Source of the DNA: Marispirochaeta sp.
GTDB taxonomy: Bacteria; Spirochaetota; Spirochaetia; JC444; Marispirochaetaceae
Direction: 5' to 3'
DNA: 64,000 nucleotides
NCBI RefSeq assembly: GCF_963668165.1
Contig: NZ_OY764214.1
Span: 1-64,000, forward strand
In this document: in pieces, positions 33,885 to 43,272 of the stretch
How positions within the stretch are numbered: position 1 is the first letter of the stretch
How the letters are laid out: each line of letters begins with the position of its first letter
The notes under the pieces: model-generated
What the model was told of the DNA's origin: nothing
The model's input: the letters and a program-made list of their open reading frames with translations, nothing else
Databases searched by the model: none
Position numbers and translations under genes: made by a program

Positions 33885-35195
33885 ATGAACCGGACCGAAC
33901 ATGAAGCCGAAGGTATCCTTTCCACCTTTGCAGAAACCGCCCTCCTTATTGTTCCCCGCTTTTCCGGCCAGAGCGATCATGACTGTTCCGCAGCCCTGGC
34001 CGAGCTGAAAAGCCTGACAGACACCATGGGCCTTGCAGTCCAGGATGGTATAGTCGCACTTGTACGTGAGCCGAAATCACGGTACCTTTTCGGCAGCGGC
34101 AAAGCCCGGGAGATCGCGGAGCTTGCGGATGACCTGGAGGTGGACTGCATTATTTTTGATGAAGATCTGTCACCCTCGCAGCAGCGGAACTGGGAGGCCC
34201 TTACCCGGCGCTGTGTTATCGACCGGCACGAGGTAATTCTCGATATCTTCGCCACCCGGGCCTCAACCCGGGAAGCAGTGCTGCAGGTGGGCCTGGCAAG
34301 GATGGAGTACTCCCTGCCCAGGCTGACCCGTGCCTGGACCCACCTGAGCCGGCAGCGGGGAGGACGCCGGGGAACCAGGGGCGAAGGTGAGACCCAGCTC
34401 GAGGTAGACCGTCGTATTGTGCTGCGGAAAATCGCCCGTATGAAGGAAGAGCTGGTTCAGGTCCGCCGTAACAGGACAACCATGCGCAAGCAGCGCGAAT
34501 CAGTGCCTGTTCCGACGGCGGCAATTGTCGGCTACACCAACGCCGGAAAGTCTTCGCTGCTCCATAAGCTGACCGGCGCGGATCTCCTGATCGAAGACAA
34601 ACTCTTTGCAACCCTGGATCCCACCACCCGCAGAATAAAGCTCGAGGGAGGCAACGAACTGCTCCTGACGGATACCGTCGGCTTTATCCGCAAGCTGCCC
34701 CATGATCTTGTGGACGCCTTTAAGTCGACTCTGGAAGAGACGGTGCTGGCGGATTTTCTGCTGCATATTCTGGATGCCTCGAATCCGGAGGTGGAAGATC
34801 ACATGAATGTAACCCGGCAGGTGTTACAGGAGATTGGTGCCGGCGAGAAACCGGTGCTTACCTGTTTCAATAAAATAGATGTCTGTGACGAAATGACCCG
34901 GGATCATCTTATGCTGCAGTATCCCGGGGCGGTCTTCTTTTCTGTCCATACCGGAGAGGGGCTTGAAAAGCTGCCACTGGCCCTGGAGGAGATGCTCTAC
35001 AGCGGGCTGGAGGTGGATCGATTCCTGATTCCTCCGGATCGGCACGATCTTGTGGCCCTGGTGCACCGTAACGGCAAGGTGAGGCGGGAGGAGTACTCCG
35101 AAGCCGGTATTCTGATGGTAGCAATGGTGCCGGCGAAAGTCCGGGGCTTGCTGAAGGAGTACCGGGCCGGAAAGGATCAGAATGTCCGGATTTGA
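33885..35195 (+). CDS. hflX: ribosome-associated GTPase HflX
   Basis: A 436-aa GTPase that splits stalled 70S ribosomes under stress. The N-terminal HflX domain contains YLFGSGKAREIAELADDLEV and RVIDRHEVILDIFATRA-like sequence followed by RGGRRGTRGEGETQLEVDRR, the family hallmark. The G domain has GYTNAGKSSLLHKLTG (G1), DTVGFIRKLPHDLVDAFKST (G3) and CFNKIDVCD (G4). Its end overlaps the next gene by 14 bases. Confidence 0.95.
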   Translation: MNRTEHEAEGILSTFAETALLIVPRFSGQSDHDCSAALAELKSLTDTMGLAVQDGIVALVREPKSRYLFGSGKAREIAELADDLEVDCIIFDEDLSPSQQRNWEALTRRCVIDRHEVILDIFATRASTREAVLQVGLARMEYSLPRLTRAWTHLSRQRGGRRGTRGEGETQLEVDRRIVLRKIARMKEELVQVRRNRTTMRKQRESVPVPTAAIVGYTNAGKSSLLHKLTGADLLIEDKLFATLDPTTRRIKLEGGNELLLTDTVGFIRKLPHDLVDAFKSTLEETVLADFLLHILDASNPEVEDHMNVTRQVLQEIGAGEKPVLTCFNKIDVCDEMTRDHLMLQYPGAVFFSVHTGEGLEKLPLALEEMLYSGLEVDRFLIPPDRHDLVALVHRNGKVRREEYSEAGILMVAMVPAKVRGLLKEYRAGKDQNVRI

Positions 35196-36165
35196 TTCTC
35201 TCACTCCCGAACTGGTGCTCCAGGCGGTTGCCCAGGCGTATGGAATGTCCCTGGAAAGCACTCTGACCCCCTTTCCCAGCTATATAAACCGCGTCTACGG
35301 TCTGCGGGACGATGACGGCCGGGACTATGTTACCAAGTTTTATCGCCCCGGCCGCTGGAGTTACGAGGCGGTACTCGAAGAACACCAGTTTCTGGAGGAC
35401 TGCCGGGAAGCGGAGCTGCCGGTCGTCGTTCCCATAGCAGACGATGAGGGCTATACCCTGCAGGATGTGGTTGCTGTCGACGCAGAGGGAAACGAGGATG
35501 AGTTTCTCTTTGCCCTTTTTCCCAAGAGGGGAGGACGGAACTTTGATGCTGAGGGAGATGACCAGTGGCTGCGGCTGGGACGTCTTTTGGGACGCCTTCA
35601 TCTGGCTGCAAGAGAACGAGATGCGGAAAACCGCCTGGTGCTGCATCCGCAAAAAACCACAAAAGCTCATATACTGGAACTGACAGAGCTGGTACCTCCG
35701 GATCTGCGCAGTGAGTTCCACGATTTTTGCTTGCAGACGGTGGAGAAAATAAGCCCCGCTTTTGACGGTCTTGAGTATCACCGCATTCACGGGGACTGCC
35801 ACAGGGGAAATATCCTGGACCGTTCCGAAGAAGGCCTTCTGTTGATCGATTTTGACGATATGGCCATGGGGCCGGCTGTTCAGGACCTGTGGCTTTTGCT
35901 TCCCGGCCGCCGGGACGAGTGCAACCGGGAACTTAATCTGCTTATTGAAGGGTATGAGGAGTTTCTCCCTTTTACCAGAAGTTCCCTGGAGCTGATAGAG
36001 CCTCTTCGCTTTATGCGGATTCTCCACTACAGTGCCTGGTGCGCCCGGCAGCGTTATGACACCGGCTTTCTCCATCATTTTCCCGGATGGGGGAGTGAGG
36101 CCTACTGGGTAAAAGAGCTTGAGGACCTGAAGGACCAGACGAGGATGGGATTGTCTTACCTTTAA
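35182..36165 (+). CDS. SrkA-like (YihE) stress-response protein kinase
   Basis: A 327-aa protein of the aminoglycoside phosphotransferase / YihE kinase family. The catalytic loop is HRIHGDCHRGNILDR (about residues 204-218) and the magnesium-binding motif is LLIDFDDMAMGPAVQDLW. The N-terminal lobe starts LTPFPSYINRVYGLRDDDGR and YVTKFYRPGRWS has the likely ATP-contacting lysine. The family protects against envelope and antibiotic stress by phosphorylating unknown targets. Overlap with hflX suggests a joint stress transcript. Confidence 0.87.
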   Translation: MSGFDSLTPELVLQAVAQAYGMSLESTLTPFPSYINRVYGLRDDDGRDYVTKFYRPGRWSYEAVLEEHQFLEDCREAELPVVVPIADDEGYTLQDVVAVDAEGNEDEFLFALFPKRGGRNFDAEGDDQWLRLGRLLGRLHLAARERDAENRLVLHPQKTTKAHILELTELVPPDLRSEFHDFCLQTVEKISPAFDGLEYHRIHGDCHRGNILDRSEEGLLLIDFDDMAMGPAVQDLWLLLPGRRDECNRELNLLIEGYEEFLPFTRSSLELIEPLRFMRILHYSAWCARQRYDTGFLHHFPGWGSEAYWVKELEDLKDQTRMGLSYL

Positions 36166-36172
36166 TCTTATG

Positions 36173-36322
36173 TAGTGTTCACAAGCGTGGGGATAAACAA
36201 TGCGAGGGATTCGAGAATTACCGGGAATCTGGGAAAAACCCTGCGATACTGCACAATCTAACAGATAAATCTTTACCGGCAGGAGCTTTAATTCCGATTC
36301 ATCCCCACGGTTCAGGACACTA
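36173..36322 (-). repeat. 150-bp MITE-like repeat, copy 1
   Basis: A 150-bp unit with terminal inverted repeats. Its minus strand begins TAGTGTCCTGAACCGTGGGG and its plus strand begins TAGTGTTCACAAGCGTGGGG. A second copy of exactly the same length, in the opposite orientation, lies at 50890-51039; by eye the two differ at about 27 positions. There is no coding sequence inside. Size, inverted ends and dispersal fit a miniature inverted-repeat transposable element; the parent transposon is not in the window. Confidence 0.75.
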
Positions 36323-36361
36323 TAGTAACCTTACATAATCCGTCGGAGGGTCTGCCGCGGT

Positions 36362-37012
36362 TTAATTAATCAGGCTGGAGAAATCAAGTTTTCCTCCAAG
36401 AAGCTCCTCGATCTTCTTCTCCGCCCGGCGCTGCTTTATTCTCTCGCCTGTTCGTGCAACGGCCTGTTCAAGCCTCTGTTTTGTGTCCCGGGATTCAAGA
36501 AGTATCTGTTTGTCTTCCAGCGGGAAAAGCTGGGTACTGCAAATCAGGAGTGAGACAGCTTCCGGGTTAAGGCTCTGCAGCAGTTTTTCATCGATGCTGA
36601 AATCTTCCATGGCGGCAAGTTCCATCAGTTCCCGGGCGGCCGCAGCGGAGAGTTCCTGCAGCCGTGGAAGCTCCGCAGGGGGCACCGGATCATCCTGAAA
36701 AAACTGAACCTCAGCTTCCAGGTGCGACTGGTCTTTGAAAAAGCGCTGTACCCTGAAGCGTTCATGCCCGAGGGATAGAATGTCGAAGCGACCGTCTCCG
36801 TATTCCCGAATAACACCTTCAACCCGTGCTGTGCAACCGACCCGGGTCAGCTCTTTTCCTGTATGCAGCAGTACACCGAACTCTTCATGCTCTTCTGTGC
36901 AGCGGCGTATCACGCGGCGGTATCGCAATTCGAAGATATGCAGAGGCAGGGGCATTTTCGGGAACAGTACAAGATTGAGTGGAAACAAAGGTATTCGCTG
37001 AACTCGTACCAT
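36362..37012 (-). CDS. LON-domain (substrate-binding) protein
   Basis: A 216-aa protein that contains only the N-terminal LON domain of Lon protease, without ATPase or protease parts. It begins VQRIPLFPLNLVLFPKMPLP, the classic opening, and has LHIFELRYRRVIRRCTEEHE and RFDILSLGHERFRVQRF. The C-terminal 60 residues form a charged helical stretch. Stand-alone LON proteins may act as substrate adaptors but have no proven general role. Confidence 0.88.
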   Translation of the reverse strand: MVRVQRIPLFPLNLVLFPKMPLPLHIFELRYRRVIRRCTEEHEEFGVLLHTGKELTRVGCTARVEGVIREYGDGRFDILSLGHERFRVQRFFKDQSHLEAEVQFFQDDPVPPAELPRLQELSAAAARELMELAAMEDFSIDEKLLQSLNPEAVSLLICSTQLFPLEDKQILLESRDTKQRLEQAVARTGERIKQRRAEKKIEELLGGKLDFSSLIN

Positions 37013-37080
37013 ACGCGTATCTCCTGCTGGTAAAATACCACTATTTTTTCAGGATGAACAGTATTCCTGCCTGCAGAAAG

Positions 37081-37120
37081 TTGACAAAAAAAGTAAAGTA
37101 TAGTAGATTGGTCTTACCAA
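37081..37120 (+). promoter_or_regulatory. pflB promoter with PdhR-like operator
   Basis: TTGACA (37081-37086), 17 bases, TAGATT (37104-37109), and a perfect dyad TTGGT-CTT-ACCAA (37108-37120) overlapping the -10 box. Together with the preceding A this is ATTGGTNNNACCAA, the core recognised by PdhR of the GntR/FadR family, which responds to pyruvate. Repression of pyruvate formate-lyase by such a protein would make metabolic sense. No GntR gene lies in the window. Confidence 0.6.
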
Positions 37121-37165
37121 AAAAGTATTCAAAAACTCCGAAAAATTTTTGTCAGGAGTGTTTAG

Positions 37166-39436
37166 ATGAAATCTCATACCGATTCTTCAGCAGGTATTCT
37201 TTCAAATCAGGAGGCATGGAAGGGCTTCACCAGAGGAAACTGGAGCAGGGAGATAGACCTTCGTGATTTTGTTCAGAGTAATTACGAGCCTTACACCGGA
37301 GGAGCCGATTTTCTCCATGGACCTACCGAATCCACCCTGGATCTCTGGGCGAAGCTCAAAGACCTGTTGGCGGAAGAGAACCGCAGAGGCGGAATTTTGG
37401 ATGTGGATACCGAAACGGTTTCCGGGATAACCGCTTTCTCTCCCGGCTATATTGACAAATCCCTGGAAAAGATTGTCGGCTTGCAGACTGACGCAGCCCT
37501 CAAGCGGGCGGTGATGCCCTATGGCGGTATCCGGATGGCCCGGAAAGCCTGTGAGGCCTATGGCCATATCCTGTCTCCGGAGATGGAAAAAATCTTTATC
37601 CGGTACCGGACTACCCATAACGACGGCGTTTTCAGTGCCTATACCGACGATATGAAAGCCGCCAGGAAGGCGGGTATTATAACCGGTTTGCCGGATGCCT
37701 ACGGCCGCGGACGCATTATCGGCGATTACCGGCGGGTCGCCCTGTATGGAGCGGACCGGCTTATTCAGGACAAGCGTGCCCAGCACCGGAGTATCCGGCC
37801 TGCGGTCATGGATGAGGAGTCAATCCGGCTGAGGGAAGAGATAACACTCCAGGTAAAATCCCTGGAAGAACTCGTGGCAATGGCCAAAACCTACGGCTAT
37901 GATATACGGCGTCCCGCCCGGACTGCGGCGGAGGCGGTTCAGTGGCTCTATTTTGGCTATCTCGCGGCAGAGAAGGAACAAAACGGTGCGGCCATGAGCC
38001 TGGGACGGGTTTCCAGCTTTCTTGATATCTACATCAAACGGGACCTGCATGATGGAAAAACTACGGAGCTCGAAGCCCAGGAGCTGATAGATCAGTTTGT
38101 ACTGAAACTGAGGATAGTACGCTTCCTGCGCACTCCGGAGTACAACGAACTTTTCTCCGGCGACCCGACCTGGGTAACCGAATGTATCGGAGGGATGGGA
38201 CTGGACGGTCGTACCCTGGTTACGGCTACATCCTTCCGGATGCTCCAGACCCTGAGGAACCTGGAGGCCGCCCCGGAACCAAACATGACTGTTCTCTGGT
38301 CTCAGGACCTGCCGCGCCCTTTTAAGGAGTTCTGCGCCATGGTCTCGGAGGAGACCAGTTCCATTCAGTACGAGAACGACGACCTTATGCGCCCCTACTG
38401 GGGAGACGATTACGGGATTGCCTGCTGTGTCTCCGCCATGCGCATCGGCAAGCAGATGCAGTTCTTCGGCGCCCGCTGTAACCTGGCCAAGGCCCTGCTC
38501 TATGCCATAAACGGCGGCCGGGACGAGATTAGCGGCGCACAGGTCGCCCCCGCTTTTGCCCCCATCACCAGTGAGGTCCTTGATTACGATGAGCTGCAGG
38601 AACGATTTGATGCAGTACTGGACTGGATTGCAGGCCTCTATATGGACACCCTGAATGTTATCCACTACATGCACGACCGTTACAGCTACGAGAGCCTGCA
38701 GATGGCGCTGCATGACAGAGATGTCTACCGTACCATGGCCTGCGGTATCGCAGGAATTTCCGTCTGTGCCGATTCCCTGGCTGCGGTAAAATACGCACAG
38801 GTGCGGCCGGTACGGGACGAGCGTGGAATCGCGGTGGATTTTGAGATTGAAGGGGAGTATCCCGCCTTCGGCAACAACGATGAACGGGCGGATGAAATAG
38901 CCGCCGAGCTCGTACAACAGTTTATGAGCAAGCTGGCCCAACGGCGGACCTACAGAAACGCTGATCCCAGCCTGTCGATCCTGACCATAACCTCAAACGT
39001 GGTGTACGGTAAAAAGACCGGGGCAACCCCGGACGGCCGTAAAAAAGGAGAACCCTTCGCTCCGGGGGCCAATCCCATGCACGGCCGGGACAGCCGCGGA
39101 GCCCTGGCTTCTGTATCCTCGGTGGCAAAACTCCCCTACGATTACGCCCGGGACGGCATTTCCTACACCTTTTCCATTGAGCCCGGCACCCTTGGCAAGG
39201 CGGGGGAGGAAAGGGTCCGGAACCTGATCTCCCTGCTGGACGGATACTTCGGCCTCAAGGGGCACCACATCAACGTAAATGTCCTCAACCGCTCTGTGCT
39301 GATGGATGCCATGGAGCATCCCGAGCTCTATCCGCAGCTGACAATCCGGGTTTCCGGCTATGCCGTCAATTTTGTCAAACTGACCCGGGAGCAGCAGCTG
39401 GATGTAATTAACAGGACCTTCCATGAAAGGCTTTGA
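37166..39436 (+). CDS. pflB: pyruvate formate-lyase
   Basis: A 756-aa glycyl-radical enzyme that splits pyruvate to acetyl-CoA and formate in the cytoplasm under anaerobic conditions. The adjacent catalytic cysteines are Cys420-Cys421 in [10 protein letters not shown], as in true pyruvate formate-lyases and unlike diol dehydratases. The radical glycine is Gly731 in [13 protein letters not shown] near the C-terminus. Other motifs: [22 protein letters not shown]. Length agrees with Escherichia coli PflB. The activating enzyme overlaps its end by 14 bases. Confidence 0.97.
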   Translation: MKSHTDSSAGILSNQEAWKGFTRGNWSREIDLRDFVQSNYEPYTGGADFLHGPTESTLDLWAKLKDLLAEENRRGGILDVDTETVSGITAFSPGYIDKSLEKIVGLQTDAALKRAVMPYGGIRMARKACEAYGHILSPEMEKIFIRYRTTHNDGVFSAYTDDMKAARKAGIITGLPDAYGRGRIIGDYRRVALYGADRLIQDKRAQHRSIRPAVMDEESIRLREEITLQVKSLEELVAMAKTYGYDIRRPARTAAEAVQWLYFGYLAAEKEQNGAAMSLGRVSSFLDIYIKRDLHDGKTTELEAQELIDQFVLKLRIVRFLRTPEYNELFSGDPTWVTECIGGMGLDGRTLVTATSFRMLQTLRNLEAAPEPNMTVLWSQDLPRPFKEFCAMVSEETSSIQYENDDLMRPYWGDDYGIACCVSAMRIGKQMQFFGARCNLAKALLYAINGGRDEISGAQVAPAFAPITSEVLDYDELQERFDAVLDWIAGLYMDTLNVIHYMHDRYSYESLQMALHDRDVYRTMACGIAGISVCADSLAAVKYAQVRPVRDERGIAVDFEIEGEYPAFGNNDERADEIAAELVQQFMSKLAQRRTYRNADPSLSILTITSNVVYGKKTGATPDGRKKGEPFAPGANPMHGRDSRGALASVSSVAKLPYDYARDGISYTFSIEPGTLGKAGEERVRNLISLLDGYFGLKGHHINVNVLNRSVLMDAMEHPELYPQLTIRVSGYAVNFVKLTREQQLDVINRTFHERL

Positions 39437-40211
39437 AGGAAACCGAAACAGAATCGGATCTTCCCTGGATACCCGGAACACGGTCGCCCGAGTTCACTCG
39501 GTGGAGACCTTCGGTACCCTCGACGGTCCCGGAATCCGTTATGTTCTTTTTTTTCAGGGCTGTCCCCTGCGCTGCAAATACTGCCAGAACAGGGACACCT
39601 GGGATCATGGCGGGGGAAGTGTTAAAACCCTGGACGAGGTCGAAGAGGACATCCTGCGCTACCGCTCTTTCATGGACTCCTCCGGCGGTGGTTTTACCGC
39701 CGGAGGAGGAGAGCCTCTGCTGCAGGCGGAATTTCTGTCTTCCCTTTTTCAGCGGCTGAAAAGCAAAGGCATCCATACCGCCCTGGATACCTCCGGGTTC
39801 TGTACTCTTTCTGCGGCGGTAAAGGAGCTGCTCGCGTCTACAGATCTTATTCTTCTGGATATCAAGCACATTGATGAGGCCCGGCATCGTGAGCTTACCG
39901 GGGTATCCTCAGGTCCGGTCAGAGCCTTCGCGGAGTACGCCGCGTCCCGGGGGGTCCCCTTCCGGATCCGCCATGTCATCGTTCCGGGATACACGGACGA
40001 TCCGCAGTCCGCCGCGGATACCGCCGCCTTTATCCGGAGTCTGCCGGGGGTGCAGCAGGTCGATCTGATACCCTACCATGAGCTGGGAAAGTTCAAATGG
40101 GAGGCCCTGGGAAAGAAGTATCCCCTGGAAGGGGTGAGCCCTCCGGGAGCGGATACCATGAAGATGCTGGAGGAGATATTCGGCGGCTGCGGGCTGCCGG
40201 TACTGAGCTGA
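39423..40211 (+). CDS. pflA: pyruvate formate-lyase activating enzyme
   Basis: A 262-aa radical SAM enzyme that installs the glycyl radical on PflB. The cluster-binding motif is [11 protein letters not shown] (CxxxCxxC, about residues 50-57). It is preceded by [20 protein letters not shown] and followed by [19 protein letters not shown], both standard for PflA. It starts inside the end of pflB and stops 2 bases before the convergent mutarotase gene. A deleted scrap of a very similar gene occurs at 50780-50856. Confidence 0.95.
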   Translation: MKGFEGNRNRIGSSLDTRNTVARVHSVETFGTLDGPGIRYVLFFQGCPLRCKYCQNRDTWDHGGGSVKTLDEVEEDILRYRSFMDSSGGGFTAGGGEPLLQAEFLSSLFQRLKSKGIHTALDTSGFCTLSAAVKELLASTDLILLDIKHIDEARHRELTGVSSGPVRAFAEYAASRGVPFRIRHVIVPGYTDDPQSAADTAAFIRSLPGVQQVDLIPYHELGKFKWEALGKKYPLEGVSPPGADTMKMLEEIFGGCGLPVLS

Positions 40212-40213
40212 CC

Positions 40214-40648
40214 CTACTCACCGGGGAGTACACCTTTCTTGAGGATAATACAGGCGTAGAGAGCCTGGTCTCCGGTTGCAACGACTGCATAAGCCTTCTT
40301 CGCCCGTTCATAGAACTCGAAGCGCTCAATATACTCGAACTCTTTAAATTCCGGATGGGCGTTTCCGACGATACTTCTGAACTCGTCCCATCTCTTTGGC
40401 CGGGTGTTATCTCCCGGAACCACTTCAAGCAGTCCTGCCGGTTTCTCGACGAAGGTATCGAGGGGCAGGAGCTCCAGAACTGCCTGCAACAGCTCGGGGG
40501 TGTTGTGCCCGTCACAGCGTACCAGACGCCGTGCACAGGATGCGTGGGGAAAATTCCCATCCCCAATCACAAGTTCGTCGCCGTGACCCATCTCCATCAG
40601 AATCTTCAGGAGTTCCGGCGGTAAAATCTTAGGAATACCTTTAAGCAT
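40214..40648 (-). CDS. fucU: RbsD/FucU-family sugar mutarotase
   Basis: A 144-aa protein matching the FucU branch of the RbsD/FucU family: MLKGIPKILPPELLKILMEM, then GHGDELVIGDGNFPHAS with the conserved His and Asp, and YERAKKAYAVVATGDQALYA at the end. Family members interconvert pyranose anomers or pyranose and furanose forms of a sugar so that an isomerase can use it. The gene follows the isomerase gene by about 18 bases in the same operon, which supports that pairing. The natural sugar need not be fucose. Confidence 0.85.
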   Translation of the reverse strand: MLKGIPKILPPELLKILMEMGHGDELVIGDGNFPHASCARRLVRCDGHNTPELLQAVLELLPLDTFVEKPAGLLEVVPGDNTRPKRWDEFRSIVGNAHPEFKEFEYIERFEFYERAKKAYAVVATGDQALYACIILKKGVLPGE

Positions 40649-40666
40649 CGGATTCTCCTTCTCTTC

Positions 40667-42082
40667 TTAGCTGTGACGGTAGAGTTCCCAACCCAGGTAG
40701 CGTCCGACAGCCTCATCGATGATGTCGGCTGAGTCACCGCGGCTCATTGCAACATGGTGTTCAAAACCGTTCCGGGTCAAGTGCTGAAGCAGGGTATTAA
40801 GATTGCCGACTTTGCAGACCGCGATCCCTCCGTCCATACCGTAAGGGTCATCGGTGAACTCACCCTTGCCAAGGTAGGATTTGATAAGGCCCCTGCGATC
40901 ATCGGTTGAGATTCTGAAGAAGGTAAACGGCCCCGGGGCTACTTTCCCTTTGATCGCTCCGAAACAGCGGTCGGCTCCTATAGTGTTGCCGAGGATGTCA
41001 AGGTTCGATATCTCGACATTGCTACCCATGAAGCTCTTAGGATAGTTTGAGCAGTGGGTGCATACGCACTTGTTTTCACCGTAATTGAAGTTGTTGTTCC
41101 AGTCGAGAAATCCGGGGGAGTTTCCGGATGCAAGAAGCAGTGTATACATTGAGACGGCACCGGCGATATCCATCTCGCAGGCAGAGGGCATCTGATTCTC
41201 ACCCATCATACTCATTGTGAGGCAGGAGGCGCATCCGTAGTTGTACTCCAGACTGTCCCAGCACTGGATCGCGCTGGCGTCGAGCTCATTCTCCGCCATG
41301 AACTCATTCACGGCGACTGAAAACCGGGCTTGGGTCAGTATATTCTTTTCTGGAATGTAATCTGGAATCGTACCGTAATCGCCGATACGGTTTCGCAGCT
41401 CTCTTACCTCTGCTGTACCATTGTCCATTTTTGACGACCGCGCAATTATCTCGGACAGATCAATGGGAACGACGGTAATACCTGTTGCCTGCAGCAGTTT
41501 CTCGGAGAAGCGGACTGTCTGGAAAGCTGCCGGGCGGGCTCCGATTGCACCAATGCGTGCATTCTTCAGACCCTTGACCGTACGGCAAATACGGGCGAAA
41601 CGGTCGAGGTCATGCGCAAAGAGCTCGCCCTCGATATCACAGGTGTGAAGACTTGTGTCAGTGAACTCGATGTCATACTGATAGAGATTGTTGCAGACCG
41701 AGAGTTTACCGCAGAAGGCATCCCGGCGCTCGCTGACGCCGACCTTGTTCTGTTCATCGTTGGCAGCCTGGATCAGAACAGGTACCTTCAGATCTGCAAG
41801 GGCCAGGGTATTTACTACGCCCAGTTCATCGCCGAAGTTGGGCAGAATGACGATAATACCGTCAATATCGTCCCGCTTCCGTTTAAAGAGATCGGCGCAG
41901 ATCTTTGCGTCTTTATAGGTTTCAACACAGCCGGTCGGTGTTGCGTTCTCGTCGAGGACGACGGTTCCGTAGCCTTTTTTCTCAAGCAGCGCCAGAAGCG
42001 AACGGCGGCCGCTGATGGCCAGCTCGGCATTGAAGATATTCCTGGTGGCAGGTATGACCCCGAAGGTAATCTGTTTCTGCAT
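40667..42082 (-). CDS. L-fucose/L-arabinose isomerase-family protein
   Basis: About 471 aa. The start MQKQITFGVIPATRNIFN is preferred because GAG lies nine bases before it; an ATG three codons earlier would have no spacing. It shows the fold pattern of the fucose isomerase superfamily: an N-terminal Rossmann-like domain (DDIDGIIVILPNFGDELGVV), a second domain with RIGAIGARPAAFQTVRF, and a C-terminal catalytic part with IQCWDSLEYNYGCASCL and MPSACEMDIAGAVSM, where Glu and Asp should bind the metal. It would turn an aldose into a ketose. Its partners suggest the ketose goes to the FGGY kinase at 48.5 kb. Confidence 0.8.
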   Translation of the reverse strand: MQKQITFGVIPATRNIFNAELAISGRRSLLALLEKKGYGTVVLDENATPTGCVETYKDAKICADLFKRKRDDIDGIIVILPNFGDELGVVNTLALADLKVPVLIQAANDEQNKVGVSERRDAFCGKLSVCNNLYQYDIEFTDTSLHTCDIEGELFAHDLDRFARICRTVKGLKNARIGAIGARPAAFQTVRFSEKLLQATGITVVPIDLSEIIARSSKMDNGTAEVRELRNRIGDYGTIPDYIPEKNILTQARFSVAVNEFMAENELDASAIQCWDSLEYNYGCASCLTMSMMGENQMPSACEMDIAGAVSMYTLLLASGNSPGFLDWNNNFNYGENKCVCTHCSNYPKSFMGSNVEISNLDILGNTIGADRCFGAIKGKVAPGPFTFFRISTDDRRGLIKSYLGKGEFTDDPYGMDGGIAVCKVGNLNTLLQHLTRNGFEHHVAMSRGDSADIIDEAVGRYLGWELYRHS

Positions 42083-42098
42083 GATTTTCATCTCTTTA

Positions 42099-43247
42099 CT
42101 AAACTCCCTGTTTGTCCGATTTTGTCTCTTCTCCGATGACAGCACTTACGCTTGGTGAACTGACTGCGGCCCGGGACTTCATGCGCTGCTGCAGCTGATC
42201 GAATATAACCGCCGCGATGATCACGACGCCCTTTATAACATTCTGCCAGAACTCGGAAACGCCCATCATCACCAGACCGTCTCCGAGGATGCCGATGACG
42301 AAGGCGCCGATGATGGTCCCGCCTACTGAGCCGATTCCGCCATCGAGACTCGTTCCGCCCAGTACAACCGCCGCGATAGCAGAGAGCTCGTAGGACTCTC
42401 CGGTTGCCGGATGGGACGCTACAAGCTGAGAGGCGATGATCAGCCCGACCAGGGCCGAACAGAAACCGGAGAAGGCGTAAACGAGCATTGTGACCCGCTT
42501 TACCTTAACACCTGACAGCTCCGCCGCCCGGGAATTCCCTCCGATAGCGTAGATATGTCTGCCCAGGGGAGTTTTGCGAGCGACGTATACCGCCAGTATC
42601 AAGAGCAGCACGAGAATCCAGATTGAGACCGGTATCCCGATAATCTTGCCGGCGCCGAGAAATGGAAAACCGGTGTTGCCAAGAGACGGGTCGCCCTGCA
42701 GATTGGGAAAAGTCGCTCCGCCCGAGCGGATATTGGCGAAGCCCCGGGCGATGTACATAATGCCCAGGGTCCCGATAAAGGGGGCCACATTGAAGCGTGC
42801 TATCAGGATGCCGTTCACCAGTCCTATCAGGGTGCCAATCGCGGCAGCGATCAGAATAATCACCCAGACCTGAAAGTATATGGTTATACCGAACATCGGC
42901 AGAACTACGCCCTCGTTGATCAGTCCTCCGGCGATCATCCCGCAGAGACCGACAATAGAGCCAACTGAAAGGTCTATTCCGCCGGTCAGGATTACGAAGG
43001 TCATGCCGATGCCCAGGATGGCGGTGATGGCGACGTGCTTGGTTATTGTAATCAGGTTAATGGGCGCCAGAAAATTGATTCCCCGTTCACCCAGTATTAT
43101 TGTGAAGGCGATAGTCAGCAGAAACAGCGCAATGAAGGTGCGCGCCTGCATAAGAATCATACCTATGGAAAGGTTTTTTTGTTTAAGTGCTCCGATTTGC
43201 GAAAAGGTGTTCTTCATGCTTCTCCTCGTATCTCTCTGTCTCATCAT
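42099..43247 (-). CDS. ribose-type ABC transporter permease
   Basis: A 382-aa inner-membrane permease of the RbsC/XylH/AraH family with about ten hydrophobic segments. Characteristic parts are GIGMTFVILTGGIDLSVGSI, then VAPFIGTLGIMYIARGF, and AIAAVVLGGTSLDGGIGSVG with the EAA-like loop. The N-terminal 25 residues are polar. It lies between the ATPase and isomerase genes in one minus-strand unit. Confidence 0.93.
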   Translation of the reverse strand: MMRQRDTRRSMKNTFSQIGALKQKNLSIGMILMQARTFIALFLLTIAFTIILGERGINFLAPINLITITKHVAITAILGIGMTFVILTGGIDLSVGSIVGLCGMIAGGLINEGVVLPMFGITIYFQVWVIILIAAAIGTLIGLVNGILIARFNVAPFIGTLGIMYIARGFANIRSGGATFPNLQGDPSLGNTGFPFLGAGKIIGIPVSIWILVLLLILAVYVARKTPLGRHIYAIGGNSRAAELSGVKVKRVTMLVYAFSGFCSALVGLIIASQLVASHPATGESYELSAIAAVVLGGTSLDGGIGSVGGTIIGAFVIGILGDGLVMMGVSEFWQNVIKGVVIIAAVIFDQLQQRMKSRAAVSSPSVSAVIGEETKSDKQGV

Positions 43248-43272
43248 ATCAATTGTCCGGAAACCGCAGGTC

